A stretch of DNA of 64,000 nucleotides, from positions 30,197,501 through 30,261,500 of the forward strand of contig NC_088342.1 of assembly GCF_036884655.1 (NCBI RefSeq), read 5' to 3'. Positions 48,451 through 61,373 of the stretch are shown one piece after another (position 1 is the stretch's first letter; each line of letters begins with the position of its first letter). The notes under the pieces are model-generated. The model worked only from the letters and a program-made list of their open reading frames with translations. It did not search any database and was not told the DNA's origin. A program made the translations under genes and the position numbers. The stretch is from Musa acuminata AAA Group (Eukaryota > Streptophyta > Magnoliopsida > Zingiberales > Musaceae).

Positions 48451-50707
48451 ATCTCCTTCATTTTTATGATGACAACCAATTGATGACAGAGTTAAACTTG
48501 ACTCCCAAAGTTTAAACAAACTCTCCCTATCAATATGCCATATTGATAGAACCTTAAATTCAAACTGAATTCATGTCATTGCAATATTCATCATTAATAC
48601 TTGCAACACGTCATCATGAACATATGCATAAACTTATGCATAACATGTCATGTCATCAACAAACTTCTCCCCCTTTGTCATCAACAAAAAGGAGAAGTAC
48701 AACTATTCTTTGTGTTTGTAATATAAGTTCAACTCATTGCATGAAAAACATAGTATCATCATGCAATTTTGATATCATCATAGATATGCAATGTAGTAAG
48801 ATAGCAAGTTCCACAACATCAAGCTAGCAAATTTAATAATATTTTAGAACATGCAAGCTAGCAGTTTTGAGATGTTCAAGAAAGCAACTCTTGCTTCTTG
48901 AAATATGCAAATTTGTCAAGTTTTGCTATATTTGCGAGATTTCAAGCTAGCAATTATCGGTGATGTTCAAGATAGCAATTTCTTCTCTTTTGAGAAGTGA
49001 AATTTTTGCTTTCATCTTGAATTGTGCAAGCTAGCTAGTTTGCCTCTTTTCATGATGTCCACGCTAGAAATTCTTGCTCCGGAGCCCATTGTCATTATCA
49101 AAAAGTAGGGAAGACCCTTATATCAATTTTCATATTATGACAAAAGTAAGTATCAATCTTATTTGTGCATCATTATATATTCAAATTAAAACATACATAA
49201 TTTCAAAAACCTTATTTTTCAAGCACGATACCGAAAAATAAATTAATCATCATTAATTGGCATATCATACATGATACTCAAACATTCATAATTTAAAGTA
49301 TTTATGATACACATCATATGCAATAAATATATCATGTACATCATTATCATAAGTATTACATACATCATTTTAACTTCATGAATATTTCATCATTGCATGT
49401 ATCATACGAAAATATTTCAAGCCATGCAAGCCATAAATACAAAGAAATCATGTCATGAAGGATAAAATCATTTGAATACCAAAAAACATGATTCATATAG
49501 TAAATATCTTCTTTAAATAAAAGATCAAGAAAAATCATAGGAGTACAAAGAAGAGGTCTTGTTTTAAAAGAAAATTAAGTAATAACTCCAAGAACTCACA
49601 GGGAAAAATCATGATTCATTTAGAAAATCTCCTCTCAAGAGAATATCAAGTAAAATTGTAGAAGATCGATTAATGAGAAATTTTGATTTATAATAAAATC
49701 TCATGTATCGAATGCCGAGTAATCAAAATGATGATTTATGTAAAAAATATCACAAGTTATATTCAAGAGAAAAATCATCATTCATTTTCAACTCATTCAA
49801 TTTGTCACATCAACATTTCTTAGATATGCATGATACCTAAACATGGTTTCAAATCTTCAACATATAACATGCATAAATTGAAAAATTGAAAAGAGAAGGG
49901 AAGAATTCAAAGGTACAAAGATTTCAACCATCTCATTAACAAATGTAAGACCAAGTCATGAATCCAAAATTCCCTGAATCAAAATGATCATCAAAGGTAA
50001 TCTCATGTTATTCCAAGATATCAATATCAGGATTTTGATAAAACTCATTTCAAATTTAAATCATAAAAATCACTTTTATGGTTCACAAAATTCATAACAT
50101 AGGTAGATTCATGATTTCATAATATATTTTCCCCTTTTTTAAGTATTTGATTTCATGTTAGCATGAATTTTCAGTTATGTTAAATAAAAACATGCATCAA
50201 CGTTTAGGATAAAAAAATGAATTTCGTCAAAAAACCATCAAGATCAATAGATTCTAAAAAATTAATTGTTATGGTCAAGAAAATCCGAAAATAAAATTGA
50301 ACATTTTCATGCATTGGGACATGGTTTTGCCATTTGTTTTTCGAATACATTCATGAAAATAACACATGCTTATCATCATGTATAACTTAAAATCTCATGC
50401 ATAAAATTGTCAATCATTGTATCAAAAATATTTAATATTTTCATTACATCATTATGCTTTTCTTGAAATCAAACATGATTTCATTCAACAATGTTAATCA
50501 AACATGATACACATTATTACTTCTTAACCATGATTCATATTTTCAATCACAATTATTTTGTTTGTTTATCATAAAATATGCAATATTATCATTTTCGAAA
50601 TTACTAGCACGATCATTATTTTTGTATTTTTATTTTTAAACATGAAATTTTTAAGAAAATTAATTCTAAACTAAAAAAGAAAATACATCATGAAAGCATC
50701 AAGTAAT
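48451..50707. other. Int3 non-coding region
   Basis: Collinear with Int2. The polypurine region beside LTR3 carries the same altered ATGAAGGAGAT form as LTR1. The short plus-strand block open in the other copies has a stop here (near 49105). Confidence 0.7.
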
Positions 50708-51658
50708 TTAAAAATAAATCCGGGGGATTTCGATTACCTTTTCATTGAAAACGGTTAAGGCGTAGTTTGCCACCTCGCCTTTCTTGATTTTCTCCTCAAC
50801 TTCGGAGGAGCTCGATTCATCCAACTTTGTGTTCTTCTTCTTTGGCCTCTTCTTCTGTTGAAGTTTATTGTTTATTTTAGATTTTTGTTTAATAAACTTA
50901 TTAAGATTTAGTGTTCGAAGTTCAAGTTCATCATTGTCCTCATCACTTGAGTCATCGCTCAAGTGGTATTCATTTGTCCGGGATTCCAAATCCTTCTTGT
51001 TCTTTGGAAAGTTATTTTGTTCATCATGTTCATCATGTGCATTGTGCACCATTTCATATGTCATCAACGAACCAATTAGTTCTTCAAGTGGTAAGTTGTT
51101 TAGGTTTTTAGCTTCTTGTATTGCAGTTATTTTTAAATCCCACTTCTTAGAAAGAGAACGCAAAATCTTGTATACGAGTTCAAAATCTGAAAAACATTTG
51201 CCAAGAGCTCTTAAACCATTGATGACATCCGTAAAATGGGTGTATATGTCACCAATGGTTTCACTTGGCTTCATTTGAAAAAGCTCGAAATCACGTATCA
51301 AAATGTTGATTTTCGAATCTTTAACTCTAGAAGTGCCTTCGTGTGTGATTTCAAGAGTGTGCCATATGTGAAAAGCTGTTTCGCACAAAGAAACCTGATT
51401 GAACTCATTTTTATCCAAAACGCAAAATCAGGCATTCATAGCCTTTGCGTTTAAAGAAAAATACTTCTTCTCCAAATCCGACCATTCGTTCATCGGTTTA
51501 GTTGGAAGTTAAAAACCATTTTCAACAATATTCCATAAATCCAAATTCATAGAAATCAAGAAAACTCTCATTCGTGTTTTCCAATAAGGATAGTCCAATC
51601 CGTTAAACAACGGTGGACGAACAATCGAAAAACCCTCTTCAAAGCCATGAAGAGCCAT
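50708..51658 (-). pseudogene. gag: SIRE-like gag of array unit 3, with two stops
   Basis: ATG at 51658, the shared TAA at 51509-51511, and an extra TGA near 51432 where the other copies have Leu in NALFCALDKNEF. The remaining frame is open to 50708. Confidence 0.87.
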
Positions 51659-51708
51659 TTCTCTCGGGTGTAAATTCGAAATGATAAATACCGGGCACTG
51701 ATACCAAT

Positions 51709-53034
51709 TGTTAGGATCAAGATCACTAAGAGGGGGGGGTGGATTAGTGCAGCGGAAAACTTTCGACGATTAAAACTGCATTCGTACGATAAGAGCGATT
51801 TCAGTAGAAAAGCCGATTCGTAAATCACTTTAACTTGTGATCAAGAAAGATGCAGTTAAAGCGAATCTATGAAGGTAGTTTGCAGTTATAATGGAAATCA
51901 GAATATAAGCGCAAACTGAAATATGATGTTCGTACGATAAAACTGATTTACGTCTAAACGCCGATTCGGAAAATACTGAACTTTGAAACACGATCGTAAA
52001 TGCGCAGAAGGCAGTAAGCTATTGACGAGGTGTGTAGTAAAGATAATATGCTCAAAGTAAATGCAAACGAGAGAAGACGAGAGTTTGTAGTGGTTCGGTC
52101 AATCGTGACCTACATCCACTCCTCTGATTCCTCTTCCGTCGAGGCCACCGACATCTACTAACGATCTTCCTTTACTAGGCGAAGATCAATCTCATTCTTA
52201 CAACCCTCTTCTCCTTTTACCGGGTTTAGGAGACAACCCTTACAAGCACTCACTCTCCTTTCTTAAATAGAATTCTAACAATTAAGCTAGAGGAGGGATT
52301 TCTCAACTGATTTCTACAGCTTTTCTTTCCTTTTTTGCTCTATGTGCCTGTGGGTTTTACCTAGGGGTTGGTGGGGTATTTATAGGCTCCAAACCAGTTT
52401 GAATTTTGAGCTCAAAATTCTGAGGTCTGGCGGTTGCAATGCCTGACTGAGGCGGTTGCACCGCCTGGCAGAGCTCGGAGACTGAGCCTCTAGGTGATGC
52501 CACCGCTTGTCAGGGGTGGTTGCACCGCTTGGCAGAGCTCGGAGACTGAGCCTTGGCTGTGCCACCGCTTGTCAGGGGCGGTTGCACCGCTTGGCAGAGC
52601 TCGGAGACTGAGCCCTAGCAGTGCCACTGCCTGCCTGGGGCGGTTGCACAGCCCAACTTTCCTGGGAGACCCTCTCCTGGGCGGTGCCACTGCCTGCCTG
52701 GGGCAGTTGCACAGCCCAACTTTCCTGGGAGACCCTCTCCTGGGCGGTGCCACTGTCTACACTATTTCAGCTCACTGGTTGGGCTTCAAACTTGGCCCAA
52801 ACCAGTCCGAACTCGGCGCAATACCTGCTCTTCTTGGCCCGAAGCCTTCTGTCGTTACGTCGACCGATCAATCGGCCCGACGTTCAATCTTCTGACATGT
52901 TCCTCCGGCACAACTTGATTTTTCCTATTTTAATTGTCTCATCCTGATCGAAGCATCCTGCGTCACTCAAAACACAGATTAAAACATAAACACAATTATC
53001 AATTGGTTTTATCATCAAAATACGAGATTCAACA
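51709..53034 (-). repeat. LTR4 of the array
   Basis: 1,326 bp. TATA box at 52377-52385 on the minus strand. Same deletion as LTR2 and LTR3, plus a private 60-bp duplication of a hairpin unit (52621-52745). It has the cleanest polypurine tract of the array next to it (minus-strand AAAAGGGGGAGAT). Confidence 0.9.
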
Positions 53035-54117
53035 ATCTCCCCCTTTTCGATGATGACAACCAATTGATGACAGAGTTAAACTTGACTCCCGAAGTTTAAA
53101 CAAACTCCCCCTATCAATATGCCATATTGATAGAACCTTGAATTCAAACTCAATTCAAGTCATTGCAATATTAATAATTAATACTTGCAACATGTCATCA
53201 TGAACATATGCATAAACTTATGCATAACATGTCATGTCATCAACATACTTCTCCCCCTTTGTCATCAACAAAAAGGAGAAGTACAACTATTCTTTGTGTT
53301 TGTAATATAAGTTCAACTCATTGCATGAAAAACATAGTATCATCATGCAATTTTGATATCATCATAGATATGCAATGCAATAAGATAGCAAGTTCCACAA
53401 CATCAAGCTAGCAAATTTTATAATATTTTAGAACATGCAAGCTAGCAGTTTTGAGATGTTCAAGAAAGCAACACTTGCTTCTTGAAATATGCAAATTTGT
53501 CAAGTTTTGCTATATTTGTGAGATTTCAAACTAGCAATTATCGGTGATGTTGAAGATAGCAATTTCTTCTCTTTTGAGAAGTGGAATTTTTGCTTTCATC
53601 TTGAATTGTGCAAGCTAGCTAGTTTGCCTCTTTTCATGATGTCCACGCTAGAAATTCTTGCTCCGGAGCCCATTGTCATTGTCAAAAAGAAGGGAAGACC
53701 CTTATATCAATTTTCATATTATGACAAAGGTAAGTATCAATCTTATTTGTGCATCATTATATATTCAAATTAAAACATACACAATTTCAAAAACCTTATT
53801 TTTCAAGCACGATACTGAAAAATAAATTAATCATCATTAATGGGCATATCATACATGATACTCAAACATTCATCATTTAAAGCATTTATGATACACATCA
53901 TATGCAATAAATACATCATGTACATCATTATCATAAGTATTGCATACATCATTTTAACTTCATGAATATTTCATCATTGCATGCATCATACGAAAACATT
54001 TCAAGCCATGCAAGCCATAAATACAAAGAAATCATGTCATGAAGGATAAAATCATTTGAATACCAAAAACCATGATTCATATAGTAAATATCTTCTTTAA
54101 ATAAAAGATCAAGAAAA
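53035..54117. other. Int4 non-coding region, left part
   Basis: Collinear with the start of Int2 and Int3 up to the insertion of the SIRE-like element at 54118. It continues at 63367-64000, where the same order of sequence resumes. Its gag, if present, is right of the window. Confidence 0.85.
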
Positions 54118-56065
54118 TGTTAGGATCGAGAGCACTAAGAGGGGGGGGGGGGGTGAATTAGTGCAGCAGAAATCTTTTTGCGATTAAAAACAAAAGCTGC
54201 GTTCATTCGATAAAAATCAGTTTTGAAGCAAAAGCTGACTCTAAGATAACTTATGATTAAGTGCAGTTTACGTCTAAATGTAGTTTACATCTAAACACAA
54301 TTTACGTTTAAATGCAGTTTGCGTCTAAACGCAGTTTTACGTCTAAACGCAGATTTACGTTTAAACGCAGATTTACGTCTAAACGCAGATTTACGTACAA
54401 ACTCAGTTTACGTCTAAAACACAGTTTTACGTCTAAACGCAGATTTACGTCTAAAAGCAGATTTACGTCTAAACGCAGATTTACGTCTAAACTCAGATTT
54501 ACGTCTAAACTCAGTTTACGTCTAAAACGTCTAAACACAGTTTGGACAGTTTTACGTCTAAACGCAATTTTATGTCTAGACACAGTTTCAAAGGGATCTA
54601 AACTTAGAAACTCGTTCGTAAAAGCGGAGAAGATAGTTTTGCAGAATCAAGGCGTAAACGTAAACTGCAATGTAAATATCGCACGAAAACACTGGTTTAC
54701 GTCTGAAAACAGATTTGGAAGGATCAGCACTTAGAAACTTGTTCGTGAAGACGCAGAAGACAGTTTTGCAGAATCAAAATGTAAACGTAAACTGTAATGT
54801 ACGAAAACACCGATTTACGTCTGAATGCAGATTCTGAAAGAACAGCACTTAGAACTTGTTCGTAAAAGCGCAAAAAGCAGTAGTTATGAAGGAGGTTTGC
54901 AGTAATGATAAAGTGCTCAAAATAAACGCAAACCAGAGATTTAGAGTGGTTCGGTCAGTCTTGACCTACTCCACTTTTGGCTTCCTCCACCGACGAGGTC
55001 ACCGACGTCAACTAGAGGCCTTCCTTCAATAGGCGAAGGCCAACTGCCCTTTTACAGTTTCTCTCCTTTTGACAGGCTCAGGAGACAACCTTTACAGACC
55101 TTTCTCTCCTCACTTTACAACTCAAGAACTTGAAGAACAGAAGGAGGAGACTTAAAGGCTTTACAACACTTTTGAGCTCTTAGAATCACAGAAAAGATCA
55201 AGATTTCGGTGTAGGTCTGTATCTTTTCAGTGCTGAATGGGTGGGGTATTTATAGGCCCCAACCCAATTCAAATTTCGAGCTCAAAACGATCAAATCCCG
55301 GAATTCCGGGATCAGGCGGTTGCACCTCTTGACTGGAGAGGTTGCACCGCCTAGTAGAGCTCGAAGACCGAGCTCAGGCGGTGCCACCTCTCTGTCAGGG
55401 AGGTTGCACCGCCCAGTCTTGCTCGAAGACTAAGCTCAGGCGGTGCCACCTCCCGGCTGGAGAGGTTGCACCGCCCAGTCTCGCTGGGAGGCTTAGCCCA
55501 GGCGGTGCCACCTCCTGGCCTAGGCGGTTGCACCTCCTGGTGCAATCAGGGTCCGAATGGTTAGTTCCATTCGACCCAATTTCAGTCTTTCAGGGGCCCA
55601 ATTGCCCCAAGATTAAGCCAAAGGGATCACCTCCCATTTTCCAACTTAATCAACGTGCTAACTACGATTAAATCTAAGACAATTTCTGTAGCTTTGCTTC
55701 GGTGCGTCAATCGCTTCTTCCGGCGAGTTTCCGGCGAACTTCCGTCGATCAACCGATGAACCCTCGGTGATGCTCCTGCGGACTTCCGGCAAACTCCTGG
55801 ACTTTGCGACGATTCACTTGGCAAGTTCCGACGAGCTTCGCTTGGCAAGCTTCTGGACTTCTCGGATCTGTTCTCGCAGAACCTCCGACGACCGTCCGAA
55901 CTTCCGTCGAACTCTCGAACTTCCAATGTGATCATGAACTTGACTCCGGCGCAACTCCTGCTGCTTGTCTAACTTTCATCGTAGATAATCCTGCACACTT
56001 ATCTCAACACATAGATTAGACAATAAATGACAATTGACTTCATCATCAAAATCCGAGATTCAACA
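54118..56065 (-). repeat. 3' LTR of the SIRE-like element
   Basis: 1,948 bp. TATA box at 55247-55255 (minus strand), GC-rich hairpin repeats just upstream of it, and an 18-bp minisatellite (about 54260-54590) on the R/U5 side. G run of about 13 near its left end. Confidence 0.94.
54260..54590. repeat. 18-bp minisatellite in the SIRE-like 3' LTR
   Basis: Variants of GATTTACGTCTAAACGCA repeated about 15-18 times. Because 18 is a multiple of three, frames stay open across it and give FTSKRR-type repeat peptides; these are not genes. Confidence 0.9.
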
Positions 56066-56827
56066 ATCTCCCCCTTTTTGATGATGACAATCAACTGATA
56101 ATTGAGTTATCCTTAACTCCCCCTGTCTATATGCCATAGTTGAGATAAGTCAATCTTGAATTCAAGACCTAAGAATTCAAGTGACGTATTGATAAGTTAG
56201 ATCAGTTAAACTTATCAATACTCCCATCATGATACTCATCATGATGTATCTCTTCAAAGATGATGTCAAGGCTTGACATACATCAACAAGTTTGTATGAT
56301 TGTGTTTGTAACTATTCATCATGTAGTTTAAACATTATCATATAAAGCTGTGAAACACTATTACATGATGCACACATTTGAAGTATTCTAGCAAGTTTTG
56401 CATTTTCTTCACATGATCAATTTAGGGCATAATGCAAACTTCAGCACATGTTCATATGTTCATATATTTCTTGATGATGCAAGGATGGCATAATCATAGC
56501 AGTGTTTATCAATTCATATATTTCTCCCCCTTTGTCATCAACAAAAAGCATAGTAATTATGATACCAGAAAAATAAATATTAGCAAGCTTATAGAGGAAT
56601 TTTACGTAGATTGCTTTAAAAATTTCTTCCCCCTTTATAAAGATTTTGTAGGATGGAGTACATACATATCACTTCATCAAATTTATTCATGAAAGTGTAC
56701 GAGAAAATCTGTTTTTATAGCTTTCGAATAAATAAGATGCATTCGGACAAGATTTTGTTGCAGATTTTCACATAGAAACATGGCAATTAAGTGATGCAAT
56801 ATAGTCCGAAAAATAATTTTAGCAAGT
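56066..56827. other. Region between pol and 3' LTR of the SIRE-like element
   Basis: AT-rich and non-coding. It starts at the polypurine tract and includes a second purine-rich box (CTCCCCCTTTGTCATCAAC near 56524), also seen in the array internal regions. Confidence 0.7.
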
Positions 56828-59800
56828 TTATCTATTCGGACATATCAACATTCCTAATTCTCTTCTTATGAAATCAAATTGTTCTTCACTTAGAGGTTTT
56901 GTAAAAATGTCAGCTAGTTGATGTTTAGTGTTAATGAATTCTATGGTTACGTCATGATTAGTGACATGATCTCGTATAAAGTGATGTCTAATATCAATAT
57001 GTTTTGTTCTTGAATGTTGTATTCGATTCTTGGTTAAGCAAATTGCACTCGTGTTATCACATTTAATGGGAATATCTTTAAGATTAACTTTGTAATCTTC
57101 TAAAATGTTTTTCATCCATACAACTTGTGCACAGCATGCACTTGCTGCAATATATTCAGCTTCGGTTGTTGATAGTGCAACCGAGTTTTGTTTCTTTGAT
57201 GACCAGGAAACAAGGGCATGTCCTAAGAATTGACATGATCCTGATGTGCTTTTTCTATCTAATCTACAACCAGCAAAGTCTGCATCAGCATAAGCAATTA
57301 ACTCAAAATTCTCTGATTTTGGGTACCATAATCCTAGATTTGTGGTACCATTAAGATATCTAAATATTCTTTTAACTGCTTTGAGATGAGATATCTTAGG
57401 GTTTGATTGAAATCTAGCACAAAGTCCTACACTGAACATGATGTCTGGTCTGGTTGCAGTGAGGTAAAGTAAACTTCCTATCATACCCCTATAAGTTTTT
57501 TGATCAAAGCTTTCTCCACTTTCATCAATTTCTAACTTAGTGGAGGTGCTCATAGGAGTGTTACTAGCCTTTGAGTTGTTCATATTGAACCTTTCATGGC
57601 ATATTTAGTTTGACTAATAAAGATGCCATTGCTTAGTTGTTTGATTTGTAAACCTAAGAAGAATGTTAATTCTCCCATTAAGCTCATTTCGAATTCAAGA
57701 CTCATAGTTTTAGCAAAAGATTCACAAAGAGATTCATTTGTAGAGCCAAAGATAATATCATCAACATAAATCTGAACAATAAGAAAATTATTTTCAAAAT
57801 TCTTGATAAATAATGTAGTATCAACCTTGCCTTTTGTGAAGTTATTTTTGATAAGAAAAGAACTAAGTCTCTCATACCAAGCCCTTGGGGCTTGTTTTAA
57901 ATCATAGAGAGCTTTAGTTAATCTGAACACATGATTAGGGAGGCTATTATTTTCAAATCCAGGAGGTTGTTCAACATAAACTTCTTCGGAAATAAAGCCA
58001 TTTAAAAAAATACTTTTAACATCCATTTGAAATAACTTAAAATTATTACTACTAGCGTAGGCAAGGAGCATCCTTATGGCTTCCAATCGAGCCACAGGTG
58101 CGAAGGTTTCTTCGTAATCGATACCTTCTTCTTGGTTGAAACCTTTGGCCACTAATCTAGCCTTGTTTCTAACCACGATACCATTTTCATCTTGCTTGTT
58201 TCTAAAAACCCATTTAGTACCAATTACTAAATGGTCATTTGGCCTAGGAACAAGCGTCCACACCTCATTTCTCTCAAACTGATTCAATTCATCTTGCATT
58301 GCGATAATCCATGAATCATCTTTCATGGCTTCATCAACGCATTTGGGTTCAATTTGGGAGAGAAAGGCGGCGTTGGCACAAAAATTTAAAAAAAAAGATC
58401 GTGTTTGAACCCCCTTTGATGTGTCTCCTAATATTAGCTCCTTAGGATGAGCATCTACATACTTCCAATCCTTGGGTACGGATGTTTCGGAAGTGGATGC
58501 ATTCAAGTTGCTAGTTGGAGAAGGGGTTTCATTTAAGTTTAAGGAATCAAAATTAACATCATCATCAAGATCATTTTTCTTAATTTCGGAAATCTCATTA
58601 AAAACAACATGAATGGATTCTTCAATAATTAAGGTTCTTTTATTGAAGATACGAAAAGCTTTAGAAACCAAAGAATAACCAAGAAAGATTCCTTCATCGG
58701 ATTTAGCATCAAATTTTCCTAAGTTATCCTTTTCATTTAAGATAAAATACTTACACCCAAAGACTTTAAAATATGAAACATTGGGTTTTTTGTTATTCCA
58801 TAACTCATAAGGAGTTTTGGTGAGTAAGGGTCTTACTAGTACTCTATTCAAAATATAGCATGCAGTGTTTACGGCTTCGGCCCAAAAGTATTTGGGTAGG
58901 CTGTGTTCATTCAACATGGTTCTTGCCATTTCTTGTAGATTTCGATTTTTTCTTTCTACTACCCCATTTTGTTGAGGATTTCTTGGAGTAGAGAAATTAT
59001 GGTTATATCCATTGAGTTCACAGAATTCTTGGAAATCGTGGTTTTTAAATTCTCCACCATGATCGCTTCTTATTGACGAAATCATAGAACCTTTCTCATT
59101 TTGAACAAGTTTACAGAACTTGGTAAAATATCTAAAGCATTCATTTTTTTGTTTTAAGAAGTAGGTCCATGTATATCTGCTATAGTCATCAATAATGACA
59201 AAGACATATTTGCTACCTCCTAGACTTGATGAAGAGATTGGTCCAAACAAGTCCATATGGATCAATTGTAAGGGCCTAGAGGTGCTTATTTGATTTTTAG
59301 TCTTGAAACTACCCTTAATCTGTTTACCTAATTGGCAAGCATCACATACATTATCTTTGATGAACTTGATATGAGGAATTCCTCTTACAAGTTCTTTAGA
59401 TGATATTTGAGTGATTAGTTTCATGCTAGCATGACCTAATCTTCTATGCCATAGCCAAGCATCTTCATTTAAAACTGAAAAACACATTTCATTACACAAG
59501 TCATTGATGTCAATAGTGTATACGTTATTTTGTTTTAATGCAATCATAGACATGTTTTTATGGGGTTTTTCAATAATACAAGCATTGGATTCGAATTTGA
59601 CAATGTATCCTTTATCACATAATTGACTAATGCTCAAGAGGTTATGTTTTAAACCATCAACTAACAAGACATCTTCAATAAAAAAGTTGGATTTGTTACC
59701 TATGGTTCCTTTGCCAATGATTTTACCCTTGTTGTTGTCTCCGAAGGTAACATAGCCTTCATCTATGCTAGAGAGCTTAGAGAATTGAGATGGATCTCCG

Positions 59801-61322
59801 GTCATATGCCTTGAGCATCCACTATCAAGATACCATCTCTTGCTCCTAGCTTGGGATGGTGTGGGTTTCTACAAGAAAGGATAATTTTTAGGTACCCATT
59901 TGCTTTTGGGTGCCTCACAAATATATCTATATTTTCTATCATGTTGCATAGAATTTGTCATGGTTCCTTTAGGAACCCAAATCAATTTGTTTGGACTTAT
60001 TTTCTTGAATGGACAACAATGTGTCTTGTGTCCAAATTTGTAACAAAAGTTGCATATGTTTTGATGTTGAACATGTAAGATGGAGCCTTTTATGAAGGTG
60101 GTTGGATTTTGGTGAGAACTTCTCACGAATCCAATTCCACTTCTTTTGGGAACGTGACCCTTATTTGTAAGGATCATGTTCAATGACTTGCTACCAACCT
60201 CGAATTTCTTCAAGGTATCCTTGAGTAGCAGGTTTTCTTTTTGGAAAGTTTCTAAATCATGACATTTGGTACATGAATTTAAACTATCATGACTTTCAAC
60301 TTTTAACTTGTCAAACTCACAAGTAAGACTATCATGCACCTTTTTCAGCAATTTATATTTTCTACTGATACTCTTGCATTCGTCAAATAAGTCATTGAAA
60401 GCATTTAATAATTCATCAAAAGATAAATCAGCATTTAATGAATTCGTTACCTCCTCTCCGATAGCCATTAAGGCGTAATGAGCAACTTGCTCGGTGTTGG
60501 ACTCCTCTTCCTCAGATGCGCTCGAATCATCCCATGTTGCTTTGAGTGCTTTCTTCTTTGTTGTTCTCTTTTTCTCTTAGTTAGAAGTGCCAAGTCGTCG
60601 TCACAGTCCAAGTCGTTTGAGTTTTCTCTCAAGTGAACTTCAGAAGTTTTGAGTGTCATATCCTTCCTGTTCTTTGGAAGGATGTCTTCTTGCTCTTCAT
60701 GAGCTTTACAAGTCATTTCGTAGGTCATTAATGACCCTATTAATTCTTCAAGAGGGAAATTTCGCAGATCTTTTGCCTCTTGAATAGCCGTGACTTTAGG
60801 ATCCCAACTCTTAGGAAGGGATCTTAGTATCTTATTAACAAGCTCAAAATCCGAAAAGCTCTTTCCAAGTCCTTTTAGACCGTTAACGACATCCGTGAAA
60901 CGGGTAAACATGTCGCCAATGGTTTCACTCGGTATCATCCGGAAAAGTTCGAAAGAATGTAACAACAAATTGATTTTTGACTCTTTTACTCTACTTGTGC
61001 CCTCATGGGTCACTTCGAGTGTGTGCCAAATATCAAATGCAGTTTCACAAGTTGAAACACGGTTGAACTTGTTTTTGTCAAGTGCACAAAATAAGGCATT
61101 CATAGCCTTTGCATTAAGAGCGAAAGCCTTCTTCTCCAATTCATTCCAATCGATCATTGGAAGAGAAGACTTTGAAAAACCGTTTTCGACAAGGTTCCAC
61201 AGTTCAAAATCCATAGAAATAAGAAAGATCCTCATTCGGGTCTTCCAGTAGGTGTAGTCCGTCCCACTGAACATGGGTGGACGAGTAATAGAATGCCCCT
61301 CTTGGTTTCCGGCATATGCCAT
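56828..61322 (-). pseudogene. gag-pol: SIRE-like copia gag-pol polyprotein with two frameshifts and one in-frame stop
   Basis: Gag starts at ATG 61322 (MAYAGNQEGHSITRPPMFSG) with the UBN2 domain. A frameshift near 60585 moves it into the frame that runs 60468-59869, which holds the zinc-knuckle-like CNFCYKFGHKTHCC and ends in a TAG at 59869-59871. In the same frame follow the protease ([10 protein letters not shown] near 59825), integrase (HHCC zinc part, [16 protein letters not shown]) and reverse transcriptase (YVDDII at 57751-57768) to 57580. A small deletion near 57585 shifts the frame, and RNase H continues 57583-56828 (DADFAGC, STTEAEYIAAS, ADIFTKPL). Only three lesions in 4.5 kb suggest recent loss of function. 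Confidence 0.93.
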
Positions 61323-61359
61323 TTCTCTTTGGGTTTTAATCCGTTAGAGAGTTAACCTT

Positions 61360-61371
61360 GCTCTGATACCA
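61360..61371 (-). other. Primer-binding site of the SIRE-like element
   Basis: The minus strand reads TGGTATCAGAGC two bases inside the 5' LTR, an exact match to the initiator tRNA-Met complement. Confidence 0.92.
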
Positions 61372-61373
61372 AT

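Noticed and set aside
32919..54117. CRISPR-like or satellite reading of the regular repeats
   Set aside because: The repeats are 1.3-1.8 kb LTRs with internal regions of about 3.3 kb, TATA boxes, primer sites and gag; this is a retroelement array.
54308..54734. Repeat protein with FTSKRR / NLRLDV units, also at 61559-61835
   Set aside because: Produced by an 18-bp minisatellite inside an LTR; every frame stays open because 18 is a multiple of three.
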